Assembly (NCBI RefSeq): GCF_001465875.1
Contig: NZ_LN901324.1
Location: 1,178,001 to 1,242,000 of the forward strand
DNA length: 64,000 nt
Reading direction: 5' to 3'
Source of the DNA: Legionella saoudiensis
GTDB taxonomy: Bacteria; Pseudomonadota; Gammaproteobacteria; Legionellales; Legionellaceae
Under the pieces are notes generated by a model. That model saw only the letters and a list, made by a program, of their open reading frames with translations, was not told where the DNA came from and made no database searches. Of this stretch, positions 45,807 to 55,400 are shown one piece after another. Every line of letters starts with the position of its first letter. Within the stretch, counting starts at the first letter, position 1. The position numbers and the translations under genes are program-made.

Positions 45807-46514
45807 ATGAAAGGATCTCATCACACAGCGAAACGAAATCGTATGAGTCGTCTCAATACGCGTTGGCCTACCTGGCTTGCGCTTATTGTGGTTGCTTTAC
45901 TCTATGAAGCCCTACCCAAAGTATTTTATTGGGGACCAAGAGGTTTACTTATTGGCTTGGTAACGGTGCTATTGATCCCCTTAATCATTGGTCAGTGGCG
46001 CGGCGATTCTCACATCAATCGTATTCTTGCTCTAGCAATTAATATCCTTATTACGCTGTATACCATAATTTCTGTCAGTCGATTACTCATAGCTACCTTT
46101 CAAGGACAAATTGGCCCAAACCACTTGCTTATCTCATCCATAATTTTATGGGCAGTCAATATTTTGGTTTTTGCGCTCTGGTATTGGAGTTTAGATGCTG
46201 GTGGCCCTGTACAAAGAGAGCTCAAAGAAAGTGCAGGCTCAACTGCTTTTCTATTTCCTCAAACCCAACTCGCCTTAACTGAAACAGCAGGCGTACCCAA
46301 AGCGATAAAAGACTGGAAGCCTCATTTTGTGGATTACTTATTCCTAGCCTTTAATACTACCACCGCCTTTTCACCAACGGATACGCCAGTGTTAACCCGT
46401 TGGGCAAAGTGCATGTGCATGCTCCAAGCAATAATTTCTTTAGCCATTATCGTAATGCTCGCCGCACGCGCCATTAACATCTTAAACTCAGGTTCAAGTT
46501 ATTTTGTTTCATAA
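45807..46514 (+). CDS. Hypothetical multi-pass membrane protein
   Basis: 235 residues; GGAGTTAGG before ATG. Five or so membrane helices: three in residues 25-110 ('WLALIVVALLYEALP', 'GLLIGLVTVLLIPLIIG', 'ALAINILITLYTIISV'), one near 125-145 and the last after 205. The pre-final loop 'DYLFLAFNTTTAFSPTDTP' followed by 'RWAKCMCMLQAIISLAII' resembles the re-entrant pore loop and inner helix of two-helix ion channels, but there is no GYGD-type filter. It fits a widespread family of uncharacterised membrane proteins. The gene follows yjdM by 50 bases and could be read with it. Confidence 0.6.
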   Translation: MKGSHHTAKRNRMSRLNTRWPTWLALIVVALLYEALPKVFYWGPRGLLIGLVTVLLIPLIIGQWRGDSHINRILALAINILITLYTIISVSRLLIATFQGQIGPNHLLISSIILWAVNILVFALWYWSLDAGGPVQRELKESAGSTAFLFPQTQLALTETAGVPKAIKDWKPHFVDYLFLAFNTTTAFSPTDTPVLTRWAKCMCMLQAIISLAIIVMLAARAINILNSGSSYFVS

Positions 46515-46637
46515 AAATGACAAGCCGGGTTGCCCATAAGAGTCCTTACTTAAAGCTCAGGGTACGTCATCCTGGTTTTCCTATGGGTTACACAGTTTAA
46601 TTTTTTATACCATAATAAATATAAATTCATAAAGATT

Positions 46638-48224
46638 ATGTCCATGCCCCCAAAAAGCTTTGATTACGTTATCGTAGGCGGAGGTTCCGCAGGCTGTGTT
46701 TTAGCCAATAGACTATCGGAAAACCCTAATATTAAAGTATGCCTACTCGAAGCAGGCCCAGCAGACACTAATCCCTTCATTCGCATGCCCATGGGAATTA
46801 TCATGGCCATACGCAGTAAAAAGCTAAACTGGCATTTATGGACCACACCCCAAGTTCATTGCAATAACAGAATTATGTATTGGCCTCGAGGGCGAACGCT
46901 TGGAGGCAGCTCCTCTATTAACGCCATGTGCTACGTAAGAGGACATGCTCATGATTATGATCACTGGGCGCAATTAGGTAATGAAGGCTGGTCTTATCAG
47001 GAAGTACTTCCCTACTTTGAAAAATTTGAACGCGAAGGAAAAATTCATGTCGATAAGCCCAGGTATTTAAATCCCTTGATGCGTGTTTTTGTTCAAGCAG
47101 GAGAACAAGCTGGTTATTCGCGTTTAGAGAATTATAATAAAGAGCTGCACGAAGGCGTAGGGTATTTTGAGGTAGCGCAAAAAAATGGACAGCGTTGGAA
47201 CAACGCTCGAGGTTATTTAGATCCCATTAAAGAAAGAAGTAATTTAACCATTATAACGCAGGCCCACGCGGTTAAAATTCTTTGTGAAAATAAATGCGCT
47301 AAAGGAGTACGTATAGTCAGACGAGGAAACACGCTAGACATTTGGGCCAATAAAGAAGTGATTTTATCTGCAGGAAGCATCGGTTCGCCTCATCTTTTAT
47401 TACTATCCGGTATAGGGCCTAAATCAGAGATAGAGAAACATGGTATTACTTTGGTGCATGATTTACCCGGAGTAGGAGAAAACCTACAAGATCATTTAGA
47501 TATTCATATAACCTGCTTGGATAAAACACATACTTCATTTAGCTTCCGTCCTAGTGCTCTGTGGCGACACCTTAAATCATTAGCGCTTTATTTATTTAAA
47601 CACCAGGGTGAATTAACCAGCAATTACACACAAGCTGTAGGTTTTGCCAAAACGAACCCCACACTAATTGCTCCCGATATACAATGGCATTTCGCAGCAT
47701 CTATGTATACTAATAGCGCACGCCAATTAAGGGATTTGTTCCATCATTATGGCTATTTATTGATGGCCTGTTTTTTACATCCTAAAAGCAAAGGCAGGAT
47801 TAAATTGCGCAGTGCTAACCCTCTGGAGATGCCCTTAATCGATCCTAATTATTTATCGGAAAAAGAAGATTTGGATGCAATGGTAACTGCCTTTCAAAAA
47901 AGTAGGGAAATTCTATCCCAACAAGCCTTTAAGCCTTACTGTCTAAAAGAATTTGAGCCTGGAGAGACCGTGAAAACACAAGCGCAAATTCGCGAATACA
48001 TTAAGCAAAAATCAGAAACCATTTATCATCCCATAGGTACCTGTAAAATGGGTATTGATTCAATGGCCGTAGTCGATCCCAAACAATTAAAGGTATATGG
48101 AATGGAAAATTTAAGAGTGATCGATGCCTCCATTATGCCTACCTTAATTAGTGGTAATACCAATGCCCCGACCACGATGATTGCTGAAAAAGGAGCCGCA
48201 ATAATTTTAAATGCGACAATTTAA
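46638..48224 (+). CDS. GMC oxidoreductase (choline dehydrogenase-like)
   Basis: 528 residues with the FAD-binding 'FDYVIVGGGSAGCVLANRLSE', the GMC signature 1 'RGRTLGGSSSINAMCYVRG', signature 2 'GSIGSPHLLLLSGIGP' and C-terminal 'HPIGTCKMG' and 'RVIDASIMPTLISGNTNAP' with the catalytic His and Asn. Such enzymes oxidise alcohols (choline, alkanols, aromatic or sugar alcohols) in the cytoplasm or at the membrane. There is no signal peptide and no adjacent betaine-aldehyde dehydrogenase or choline transporter, so choline is not indicated. Lone gene. Confidence 0.9.
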   Translation: MSMPPKSFDYVIVGGGSAGCVLANRLSENPNIKVCLLEAGPADTNPFIRMPMGIIMAIRSKKLNWHLWTTPQVHCNNRIMYWPRGRTLGGSSSINAMCYVRGHAHDYDHWAQLGNEGWSYQEVLPYFEKFEREGKIHVDKPRYLNPLMRVFVQAGEQAGYSRLENYNKELHEGVGYFEVAQKNGQRWNNARGYLDPIKERSNLTIITQAHAVKILCENKCAKGVRIVRRGNTLDIWANKEVILSAGSIGSPHLLLLSGIGPKSEIEKHGITLVHDLPGVGENLQDHLDIHITCLDKTHTSFSFRPSALWRHLKSLALYLFKHQGELTSNYTQAVGFAKTNPTLIAPDIQWHFAASMYTNSARQLRDLFHHYGYLLMACFLHPKSKGRIKLRSANPLEMPLIDPNYLSEKEDLDAMVTAFQKSREILSQQAFKPYCLKEFEPGETVKTQAQIREYIKQKSETIYHPIGTCKMGIDSMAVVDPKQLKVYGMENLRVIDASIMPTLISGNTNAPTTMIAEKGAAIILNATI

Positions 48225-48379
48225 CTGGGAGAACATTTTTTTGCATCAAAATAGTACACTCCTCTTGCATATCGTCTTCCTATATTTTATTTTTAAAAGC
48301 CAGAGAAGTCTGGTTTTCCATACTTCTTTTAGAATATATAAATAGTAATTAGAAATTTTTTACAACAGGAGAAATTTCC

Positions 48380-48940
48380 ATGAATAAAAATCTACTTTCT
48401 ATTTTACTTTCTATCGCTCTTATCTCACCAGTATTAGCGAACTCTGTCAACGATACACAAAATACATCCATCAACAGCAATAACCAATTAATCGATCCAT
48501 TTACTAACGATCCATTTTTTCAATCACACAATGCTGTCCTACAGCAAATGCAAAAAATGCAGCAGGCCATGGATCAATTTATGAAAAATCAATTTATACA
48601 AATGCAAAATAGCCTGGCAAATACTCCAAATCAGGATCCCTTCGGTAGTGCAAAAAACATTGAGATTGAAGAAAATAAAAATGAGCTTATTTATAAAATA
48701 AAACTGCCACAAGGCAGCGATAATAAAGTTGATGTTTCTGTTAAGAATGGGCAATTAATTATTAGTGCCAATGTAACTCAAAAAATTACCCATGAGGAAG
48801 GTCAAAGTAAAAGCGTAAGTTATTCTCAAAGCAATTACAGCCAATCATTCCAATTACCTCAAGGATACGATCCCAACTCAATGACTACAAAAATGAAGGA
48901 TTCAAACTTGATTGTTACATTAAAAAAACAAGCTTTGTAA
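48380..48940 (+). CDS. Exported small heat-shock protein, Hsp20 family
   Basis: 186 residues; AGGAG eight bases before ATG. Residues 1-21 look like a Sec signal peptide ('LLSILLSIALISPVLANS'), unusual for Hsp20. A Gln/Met-rich linker (about 45-85, 'VLQQMQKMQQAMDQFMKNQ') replaces the usual N-terminal arm. The alpha-crystallin domain follows ('KNELIYKIKLPQGSDNKVD', 'VSVKNGQLIISANV', 'FQLPQGYDPNSMTTKMKD', 'LIVTLKKQ'). Cytosolic Hsp20s hold unfolding proteins; an exported version would act in the periplasm or outside, as far as inferred. It is a lone gene ended by a hairpin. Confidence 0.85.
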   Translation: MNKNLLSILLSIALISPVLANSVNDTQNTSINSNNQLIDPFTNDPFFQSHNAVLQQMQKMQQAMDQFMKNQFIQMQNSLANTPNQDPFGSAKNIEIEENKNELIYKIKLPQGSDNKVDVSVKNGQLIISANVTQKITHEEGQSKSVSYSQSNYSQSFQLPQGYDPNSMTTKMKDSNLIVTLKKQAL

Positions 48941-48958
48941 ATCCGAAATAATTTAGCT

Positions 48959-49005
48959 GCGTGACATTATTGTGTGAATTAAAATGTATCCAATAATGGT
49001 CACGC
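48959..49005 (+). terminator. Hairpin after the Hsp20 gene
   Basis: Arms of 14 bases (GCGTGACATTATTG; partner 48991-49005 with a one-base bulge) around an 18-base loop, 19 bases after the stop codon. No T-run. Confidence 0.45.
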
Positions 49006-49106
49006 GAACACTGGCAAGCAATCAAAATGGAATTTTCAATAAAGCCTCTTTATATTTGCCAAATAATTTAATTCGCATTCTACACAACCTAGATTTTCGG
49101 ATAGAA

Positions 49107-50054
49107 TTATTTTGCACTCAAGAAATTATACGCTTGGGCTTCATTTTCAGGTTTTTTAGTTATCTTTTTTTCTAGCAACTCAACCATACTCATGACTTTA
49201 GCATGATGTTCAGATAGCTCTGTGAGCATCATATTTGCATAGCACCGATCTCCAGGAACTGAAGCAAAAGAAATGACTGGGTAAGAAGCAAGTAATTCAG
49301 AAAAAGCTTTAGAAAAGCTTATATCTTCATAGAGTTCGCGCTTAAGCTTTGCGAATAATTCTGGATTAGAAAAAAATCGCAATTCCTGGCTTAATGCTTG
49401 TGCAGTTAAATTGAGCTGCTCTACGAATATAATAAGCCGCTCATGAACTTGCGTTTGCTCGTTAAATATTTCTTCACAAGACTCCAAAAAAAATTTAAGA
49501 TCTAGCAGTTTTTCTTTTTCTTTTTTTTTGGGTATGTTCTTAGATGGGCCTACAATAGAGGCTCCAAAAATACCTAAACATACACTGAATGATATTAAAG
49601 AGAAGGCTTCACATAGAGGATTCCCGAAAGTCATAATATAAAGAGATGCCGAACATACAGTTAAACTGGCAAACAACAATTGTGGGTAATAAGTGGCTAC
49701 AAAAAGTGTAGTAAAACGACACAGGTTTAAACACAACAGCCCTAAAGCTAAGGTTAGTTTAGTTAAAGCAGTCCCAAACTCTTTAGCGGCATCATGAGTT
49801 AATGACATTGCATTCGAGAAATTTAATGCAAACAAAGAGCTTGCTACCTGCCCTAAAATTTTGAATGTTTCAAAAAGCATGGAAAAGCCTGAGCTTACAT
49901 ATTGCCACTGTCCAATCCACATTGAGTAATTTATTTCTTTAAACTCATTAAAATTACGGTAATAGCGAAAAAAATACTCCCCTGGGTGTTCCCATAGGTT
50001 CATTTTTAATTCATTTAGATATTTTTTTTCTACTTCAGAGAAATTATCAAACAT
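49107..50054 (-). CDS. Membrane protein, copy A (paralogue of 62333-63298)
   Basis: 315 residues from ATG 50054, which has TAGGAA six bases upstream (the TTG seven codons earlier is less likely). No known family was recognised. Residues 1-90 are helical and hydrophilic ('LNELKMNLWEHPGEYFFRYY'), 90-180 hold three to four membrane helices ('LTLALGLLCLNLCRF', 'LLFASLTVCSASLYI', 'LISFSVCLGIFGASIVG'), and 185-315 form a coiled, charged tail. It is a paralogue of the gene at 62333-63298: the first 95 or so residues differ by only two, then divergence is sharp. It faces the remnant cyclase and shares the repeated promoter region with copy B. Confidence 0.7.
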   Translation of the reverse strand: MFDNFSEVEKKYLNELKMNLWEHPGEYFFRYYRNFNEFKEINYSMWIGQWQYVSSGFSMLFETFKILGQVASSLFALNFSNAMSLTHDAAKEFGTALTKLTLALGLLCLNLCRFTTLFVATYYPQLLFASLTVCSASLYIMTFGNPLCEAFSLISFSVCLGIFGASIVGPSKNIPKKKEKEKLLDLKFFLESCEEIFNEQTQVHERLIIFVEQLNLTAQALSQELRFFSNPELFAKLKRELYEDISFSKAFSELLASYPVISFASVPGDRCYANMMLTELSEHHAKVMSMVELLEKKITKKPENEAQAYNFLSAK

Positions 50055-50557
50055 GCTCGTTCCTACCTCATACAATAATTTTTTACCAAGACAATGACTT
50101 GAAACTTATAGGGAGTGAGTTAAAACAGATGGTTTTGGGATTGATAAGTAAAGATGATTTTTCCATAATTTTTCCATTCATAGCAGACTAATAAAATTAC
50201 TCTTTTCCATACCGACTTAAGGTTGAAGAATGCGAAGAATACATTGATGAATTATTTTTTTCAATAGTACTTATTTAAAATCCATCTTGGGGAAATTAAA
50301 GGCACTTAAACTAAAAATCATAGCAAATAGTACAGCAGGTCAACTATTTAATATTCAATTACTTATAATAATAATTAAATTAAAACCTGTAATAAACACA
50401 ATTACTTCTAAGATCTCTTTCATAACTTTATACAGACCAAGTGGCCTTTTATACTGTAAGATAATAATTAAAATTTTAATTTAAGCCTGGCATGAAATTC
50501 CCATACCAACCCATTCACTTAACTCATGTACTTGAAACCACCCCTACTTGGGATAGT
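49781..50557. repeat. Direct repeat, left copy (about 0.78 kb)
   Basis: This block is nearly identical to 63025-63807 in the same orientation, 13.25 kb away. It covers the 5' third of membrane-protein copy A, the 430-base intergenic region and the first 66 bases of a cyclase reading frame. A few substitutions and 1-3 base indels separate the copies. Similarity ends abruptly at 50557, after which the left copy has a REP-like hairpin instead of the rest of the cyclase gene. Left of 49781 the copies remain related but clearly diverged. Confidence 0.9.
50492..50557 (+). pseudogene. 5' remnant of a cyclase-family gene
   Basis: Codons 1-22 ('MKFPYQPIHLTHVLETTPTW') match the start of the cyclase gene at 63739 ('MKFPYQLIDLTHVLETTIPT') except for two substitutions and one lost codon. 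The frame then continues into unrelated sequence and stops about 20 codons later. Nothing else of the cyclase is present here, so it is a truncated duplicate that marks the left joint of the duplicated block. Confidence 0.88.
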
Positions 50558-50565
50558 AAACGTAG

Positions 50566-50584
50566 GCTGGGCTGCAAGCCCAGC
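50566..50584. repeat. REP-like hairpin with CTGGGCT arms
   Basis: Arms GCTGGGCT and AGCCCAGC with a GCA loop, immediately right of the joint where similarity to the cyclase ends and about 80 bases beyond the TPR gene stop. Related to the hairpin at 45313-45342. It may end the minus-strand operon. Confidence 0.55.
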
Positions 50585-50663
50585 ATTATGGGGCACAAAC
50601 TCTGTTACAGAGCCTGAGAGCCCGTCGAACTACATGTTTCATCGCGTCAAGGGACATAACAAT

Positions 50664-52406
50664 TTACAATATCCTTAAATTATTCTTCACCGCTAAAACA
50701 GTCGGATGTGAAGCACCCAATTTTTTGGCGCCAATAGCAATTGCCTTTTCAAAACAGGATCTTGCAGCCACCTTCTTACCCTGCTCAGAATACAAAGTGC
50801 CTAAATTATTCATATACGTCGTTAAAAGCGGATGGTCTGCGCCATGTTTTTTTTCAATGATGGCTATTGCCTGCAAATAAAGCGGTTCCGCTTTATCATA
50901 TTGTTTTAACTCACCATAAACATAGCCTAAGCCGTTTAAACTTTGAGCATATAAAGGATGCTCTTCCCCTAATGCTTTTTTCCTAATCACCAATGAGCGT
51001 TGATAAAGCGCCTCAGCTTTACTGTATTGCTTTTCTTCTGAATACAAACTTGCCAAGTTATTGAGTACATTAGCAATCAGCGGACTCTCCGCTGGAAGTT
51101 TCTTTTCATAGATTGTAAGCGCCTGCTGATATAAGGATTCTGCCTTTGTGTAATTACCTCGCCCTTCATAAAAAGTCCCAAGGTTTAATAATGCATTAGC
51201 GGTATTGGGGTGCTCATTACCTAATTTGTTTTGGTAAAGCGCTGCAGCATTTTGGTAGAGCTCTTCTGATTGTTTCATCTTTCCTTGCGCGCTATAAACA
51301 CTCGCTAAGTTATTCATATCCCGACCAATGGAACGATGGCCTACAGGAAGAACCTTCTGATCAATCGCCAAAGATTGTAGGCATAATTTTTCTGCCTCTG
51401 CGTAATAACCTTGCAATTTATACAGACGGCCCAAATTATTTAAGATCGTAGCATATTGAGGACCGTTAATTTGCAGCACCTTCACAATCGCTAACGCTCG
51501 CTCATAAGTGCGATGTGCCTTTTCATACTCCCCTATTCCCTCATAGGCTAATCCAAGATTATCTAAACTCGTGGTTAGCGTGTAATTTTTAGAGTCAGTA
51601 TGTTGCTCATGAATTTTTATAGCGCGCAATAGCAATGGTATTGCTTTTGCACTTAAGCCTTGACTTATATAAAAATCAGCCAGATTATTGAGGGTTACTG
51701 CCAAATCAGGATGGTTTTTTCCGTATACTTGTTCATCCAAAGCTAATGTTTGATGATAGAGGGGCTCACACTTATTGTATTCCCCCATGCTTTCATAAAG
51801 AGCAGCCAAATTAGAAAAGAGACCGATTCTTAATTCCAAGTTTTTTGATGGCTCTTTATCTAAAATTTGCTGAGCCTCTTTATAGAGATTTTCTGCCTGA
51901 GTATATTTATTTTGCTGTCGATAGACCGAACCCAAAATAACTAAAAATGGAATACGCTTAATATCATCCTTAGGATATTTCCTATCAAAAAGACGCAATG
52001 ATTTTAAGGCATAATACTCTGCCTTATCATGCTTTCCTTGTTCTCTATAATTCCTGGCAAGAAGATTTAATGTCGTTGTAGCAGAATAACTATCCTCACC
52101 ATATAATTTTTCATAAAAGAACAAGGCTTGGCGTAAAAATCTATCTGCCTGCTTGAAGTTTCCTTGAACATAATAGGAGTGCCCTAAATTAAAACAGCTA
52201 ATGGGTAGATGCCTAACTTCTTTATGTCGGGCAATCGAAAAAGCCTGACTGGCAAGAATTAAAGCCTTTTTACTGTCACCTTGTCTTTTGGCCACCCAAT
52301 ATTGAGTATTTACATTTTCCCATGGTGTTTTTTGTGCCCAACCCAAGCTAAAAAATAAGCATAAGATAAAGGCAACGACTAGTTGCCTATTTATTTGAAC
52401 TCGCAT
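50664..52406 (-). CDS. Exported TPR-repeat protein (kinesin-light-chain type)
   Basis: 580 residues. Residues 1-25 form a Sec signal peptide ('LVVAFILCLFFSLGWA'). The rest is about twelve 42-residue tetratricopeptide repeats of the kinesin-light-chain/TPR_12 type, with consensus 'LNNLASLYSEEKQYSKAEAL' and 'Y..AL.I.EK..G..HP' between helices. Such solenoids bind peptides and assemble complexes. The ATG lies inside the last codons of the giant haemagglutinin-like gene (16-base overlap), so translation is coupled and the two proteins probably work together, for example with the TPR protein as a periplasmic or surface partner. No catalytic domain. Confidence 0.88.
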   Translation of the reverse strand: MRVQINRQLVVAFILCLFFSLGWAQKTPWENVNTQYWVAKRQGDSKKALILASQAFSIARHKEVRHLPISCFNLGHSYYVQGNFKQADRFLRQALFFYEKLYGEDSYSATTTLNLLARNYREQGKHDKAEYYALKSLRLFDRKYPKDDIKRIPFLVILGSVYRQQNKYTQAENLYKEAQQILDKEPSKNLELRIGLFSNLAALYESMGEYNKCEPLYHQTLALDEQVYGKNHPDLAVTLNNLADFYISQGLSAKAIPLLLRAIKIHEQHTDSKNYTLTTSLDNLGLAYEGIGEYEKAHRTYERALAIVKVLQINGPQYATILNNLGRLYKLQGYYAEAEKLCLQSLAIDQKVLPVGHRSIGRDMNNLASVYSAQGKMKQSEELYQNAAALYQNKLGNEHPNTANALLNLGTFYEGRGNYTKAESLYQQALTIYEKKLPAESPLIANVLNNLASLYSEEKQYSKAEALYQRSLVIRKKALGEEHPLYAQSLNGLGYVYGELKQYDKAEPLYLQAIAIIEKKHGADHPLLTTYMNNLGTLYSEQGKKVAARSCFEKAIAIGAKKLGASHPTVLAVKNNLRIL

Positions 52407-55400
52407 GTTCTACCTACTTCGTTTACAGACTGATTAAGTGTCGTTTGCTCATGCCTTTTTACTGCTTCTTCAGGACAAAAAAATGAATGCCTATTGACCT
52501 TTCTAGATTCTGGAGTAATTGGATCAACTACTGGAAGTTTAGGTTTTATCCTATCCAAAATCATATCATCAAACAACTCCGGATGACCCAAACGCTTAAG
52601 ATTACTTATTGCTCTATCGCTAACCTTGAAGGATAAATCCGCTAGATAATGCATTACTTGAGCACCCCAATAAGCCTGAGTGTGCTCCTGAGAAGCGTGC
52701 ATGAACGTTGCTGCTGCTGTATAGTTACCTTCATCAAATTGTTTAATACCTTCCTCTGCCAAGGATTTGCCTTGCTCTTGAAATAACTCTACTACCTTTT
52801 CATCATAAAGCAGCGTATCCAAAACCCCAATCCCAACTAAAGCCCAACCAATAGGACCAGCAGCAGAACCCGTGGTTACTTTTAAAGAATAGTTAATTAT
52901 TAGATCCCCAACCGTATTTTTCATTGCGGTATCCCAAACATCCTTTTTCCCATCAAGAGATGCGCCATATAAGTTAAAAATAAAGCTAATATATATAGTA
53001 CCTCGAGACCCCATATAAGCTTTCGTGCTAAGGCCATCAGGAGCAGAAAATATTTTAGCCAACTTATCTGCCGAGTCAGCCCCAATTTTTTGAGCAAGTC
53101 CCTCCCACATATCTTCAGAGCTTGCTTTAACGACCTTGTTAAGTGCAGATAAAAGTTGGGCTTTAAACTTTTCTTTAAGCTCGGAAGCACCATCTCCTTT
53201 TTCTAAAGCCTCTTGCAGTTGTACTGAAGTTTTAGCAATTTCGCTCGCATCGCCCTCAGAAATCAAAGAAAAAAGCTCCTGAAACGCAGCAACAGCTTCC
53301 TCTTCAGACAAAGGTGATTTCTGATCTTTTTTATCTACATCAGTATCTTTTTCAGCCTTTTCACCAAGTTCCTCTTCTTCTTCCTCCTCTTCCTCACGAC
53401 GCGAAGGTAAAACAGGCTCCTTCTGCTCTGGGAGTTTAGTCTCTGGAATGCCTGTGAGTCCTAATGCAGTAGTAATTTTTTCTACTCCAGATTTAATGTT
53501 ATCGACACTCTTTTGGATGTAGTCTGAATTAGTAATAGGAACGTCCAGATTCACATGCATTTCATCGTTTTTAAGTACTTTTGCGCCGCTTGCAGATTCT
53601 GTGTGTACCTCACCCACAACCTCTTTAATTACGATTTGAACGCCATTTTCTCCATAAACCACAGGAGTATGTTCTACTATACGATCCACTTTATCAAAAG
53701 TGACTTCCCCCACAGCTATTGCTTGCTCACCGGTTGTATTTGATGCTTGTTGCCCCGTCCATCGTTGTAAATCATTCACATTAAAGCTAATGCCAACACC
53801 AGTATAAGATTGATGATCAACTACTTTTTCGCTAACTAATTTCGTGATTTCTACCGAACCACCATTAACCAACATCTCGCCACCTTTCATATGGGCATCA
53901 TCAATCACAACTGAATGACCCGTATTATTCGCAACGTATATGCCGCTATGTTCTCTCACTACTGCGGAGTCACCTTTGCCAACATACGCGGATACTTGTC
54001 CTGAAAGACTTACCTGGCCTGATTTTGTTTCCGTAACACTAGTATCCTGTTTATCAATAATGCTTAAATGCTCAATCTTTGCATCCAAGCTTCCTGCAAT
54101 AATTCGCGCGCCATCAAGAGTAACCTGGTCCATTGCCCCTTCTTTATAACCTAATTCCATATGGCCGCCGGCAGACAATTCGGCATTGACATGCTGTGTC
54201 GATTTGGTGCTAGTATGTGAGTATGCAAATGAAGCATCTTGTATTTGTCCCGTAGGAGAAACACCAATACTTTGGCTGGTAACCGTTTGATCTACAGAAG
54301 AATGGAGCTCAGCGGACCTTGCGACAATTTCAGGAGCATTAACTACCATATTTCCCCCGGCATGAACACGCACCCCATTTTCTAAATCAATGCCCTCTCC
54401 AGCTTCCAGGTAAACATTTCCTCCTCGATTTACACCACCTACACCTTGGGTCTGGTACTTAGTTTTGGTTGTACTTTCTGTCATTGTCACATTTATTGTA
54501 GGTGAAAATCCTTTTCCATCGGTGCCACCTAATCCGTAACGTGCCAGTATTTCGCCCGTTAGATTATTCTCACTTAAACCTCGCATAAGGCTATTGGTGG
54601 TATTATATAAATTAATTCCTAAATTTGATGCATTCGCTAAAAGCTCAGTCGTATTATTGCTGCCAAGCATGGAATTTAACTTGGATAAAGTAGCATCCTC
54701 TGCGCTCATTGCATCATAAATAGAGCCTCCGTTTTTCCAAGAATTCCAAGCACCCATTCCCGGTACCGAAACTCCAATCCCCCTGGATTTTTCAATAACT
54801 TCATGATCCAGAATATCTACGCCAAACTGTATACGACCATGTTCTGCGCGCATATCCAAATCGCCATTTCCTACAAAATAAGCACCACGCGCATCAATGC
54901 TTCCTTGCGTAGAATAAACACGGGTAACCCCATTATCGACAAATAAAGTAGGGGCAACTTCTTCATGTGTTTCATCAATTGAATGTTTCGATAATCCCCA
55001 GAGGCTACTTGAAGATTTATGTTTTTTACTTTGCGCCTTTAGGCTGTAAAGTAAAACGCTGTCCCTAGAAGAGATTTGCGTTCCACCTGGAGAAACAAAA
55101 TGGGTCGCTACCGATTTTACGCCACCTTCCTCAGCGACTAAAGTATTCACCCCACCAAAGGATTGAACATTTGAATGACTAATAGAAGTTGTTGTAGTAA
55201 CACTTTCGCTGGATTTACCATACCAGTTTTTTGTTTTCTTAACCTTTGAAATATGGGTTTCCTGTCTTGCCCCCAGATCAATACCGTGCAGTCCATAAAT
55301 ATAGTTGGAACCATTAGAAATAAAATTAGAAGCATCTGAACGTACCATGCCATTTGCTTTGATATAAAGGCCAACTCCTTCAGTATCAGCTAAACCAGAA

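Noticed and set aside
48294-48317. Short CCAGA/TCTGG hairpin with TTTT after the GMC gene
   Set aside because: Only five base pairs and almost 80 bases past the stop codon; too weak to call a terminator.
48984-49175. 63-codon plus-strand frame after Hsp20
   Set aside because: Starts inside the terminator-like hairpin and overlaps the 3' end of membrane protein A; no family resemblance.
50287-50484. 65-codon plus-strand frame between membrane protein A and the cyclase remnant
   Set aside because: The equivalent region near 63538-63730 carries small insertions that break the frame, so it is not conserved coding sequence.
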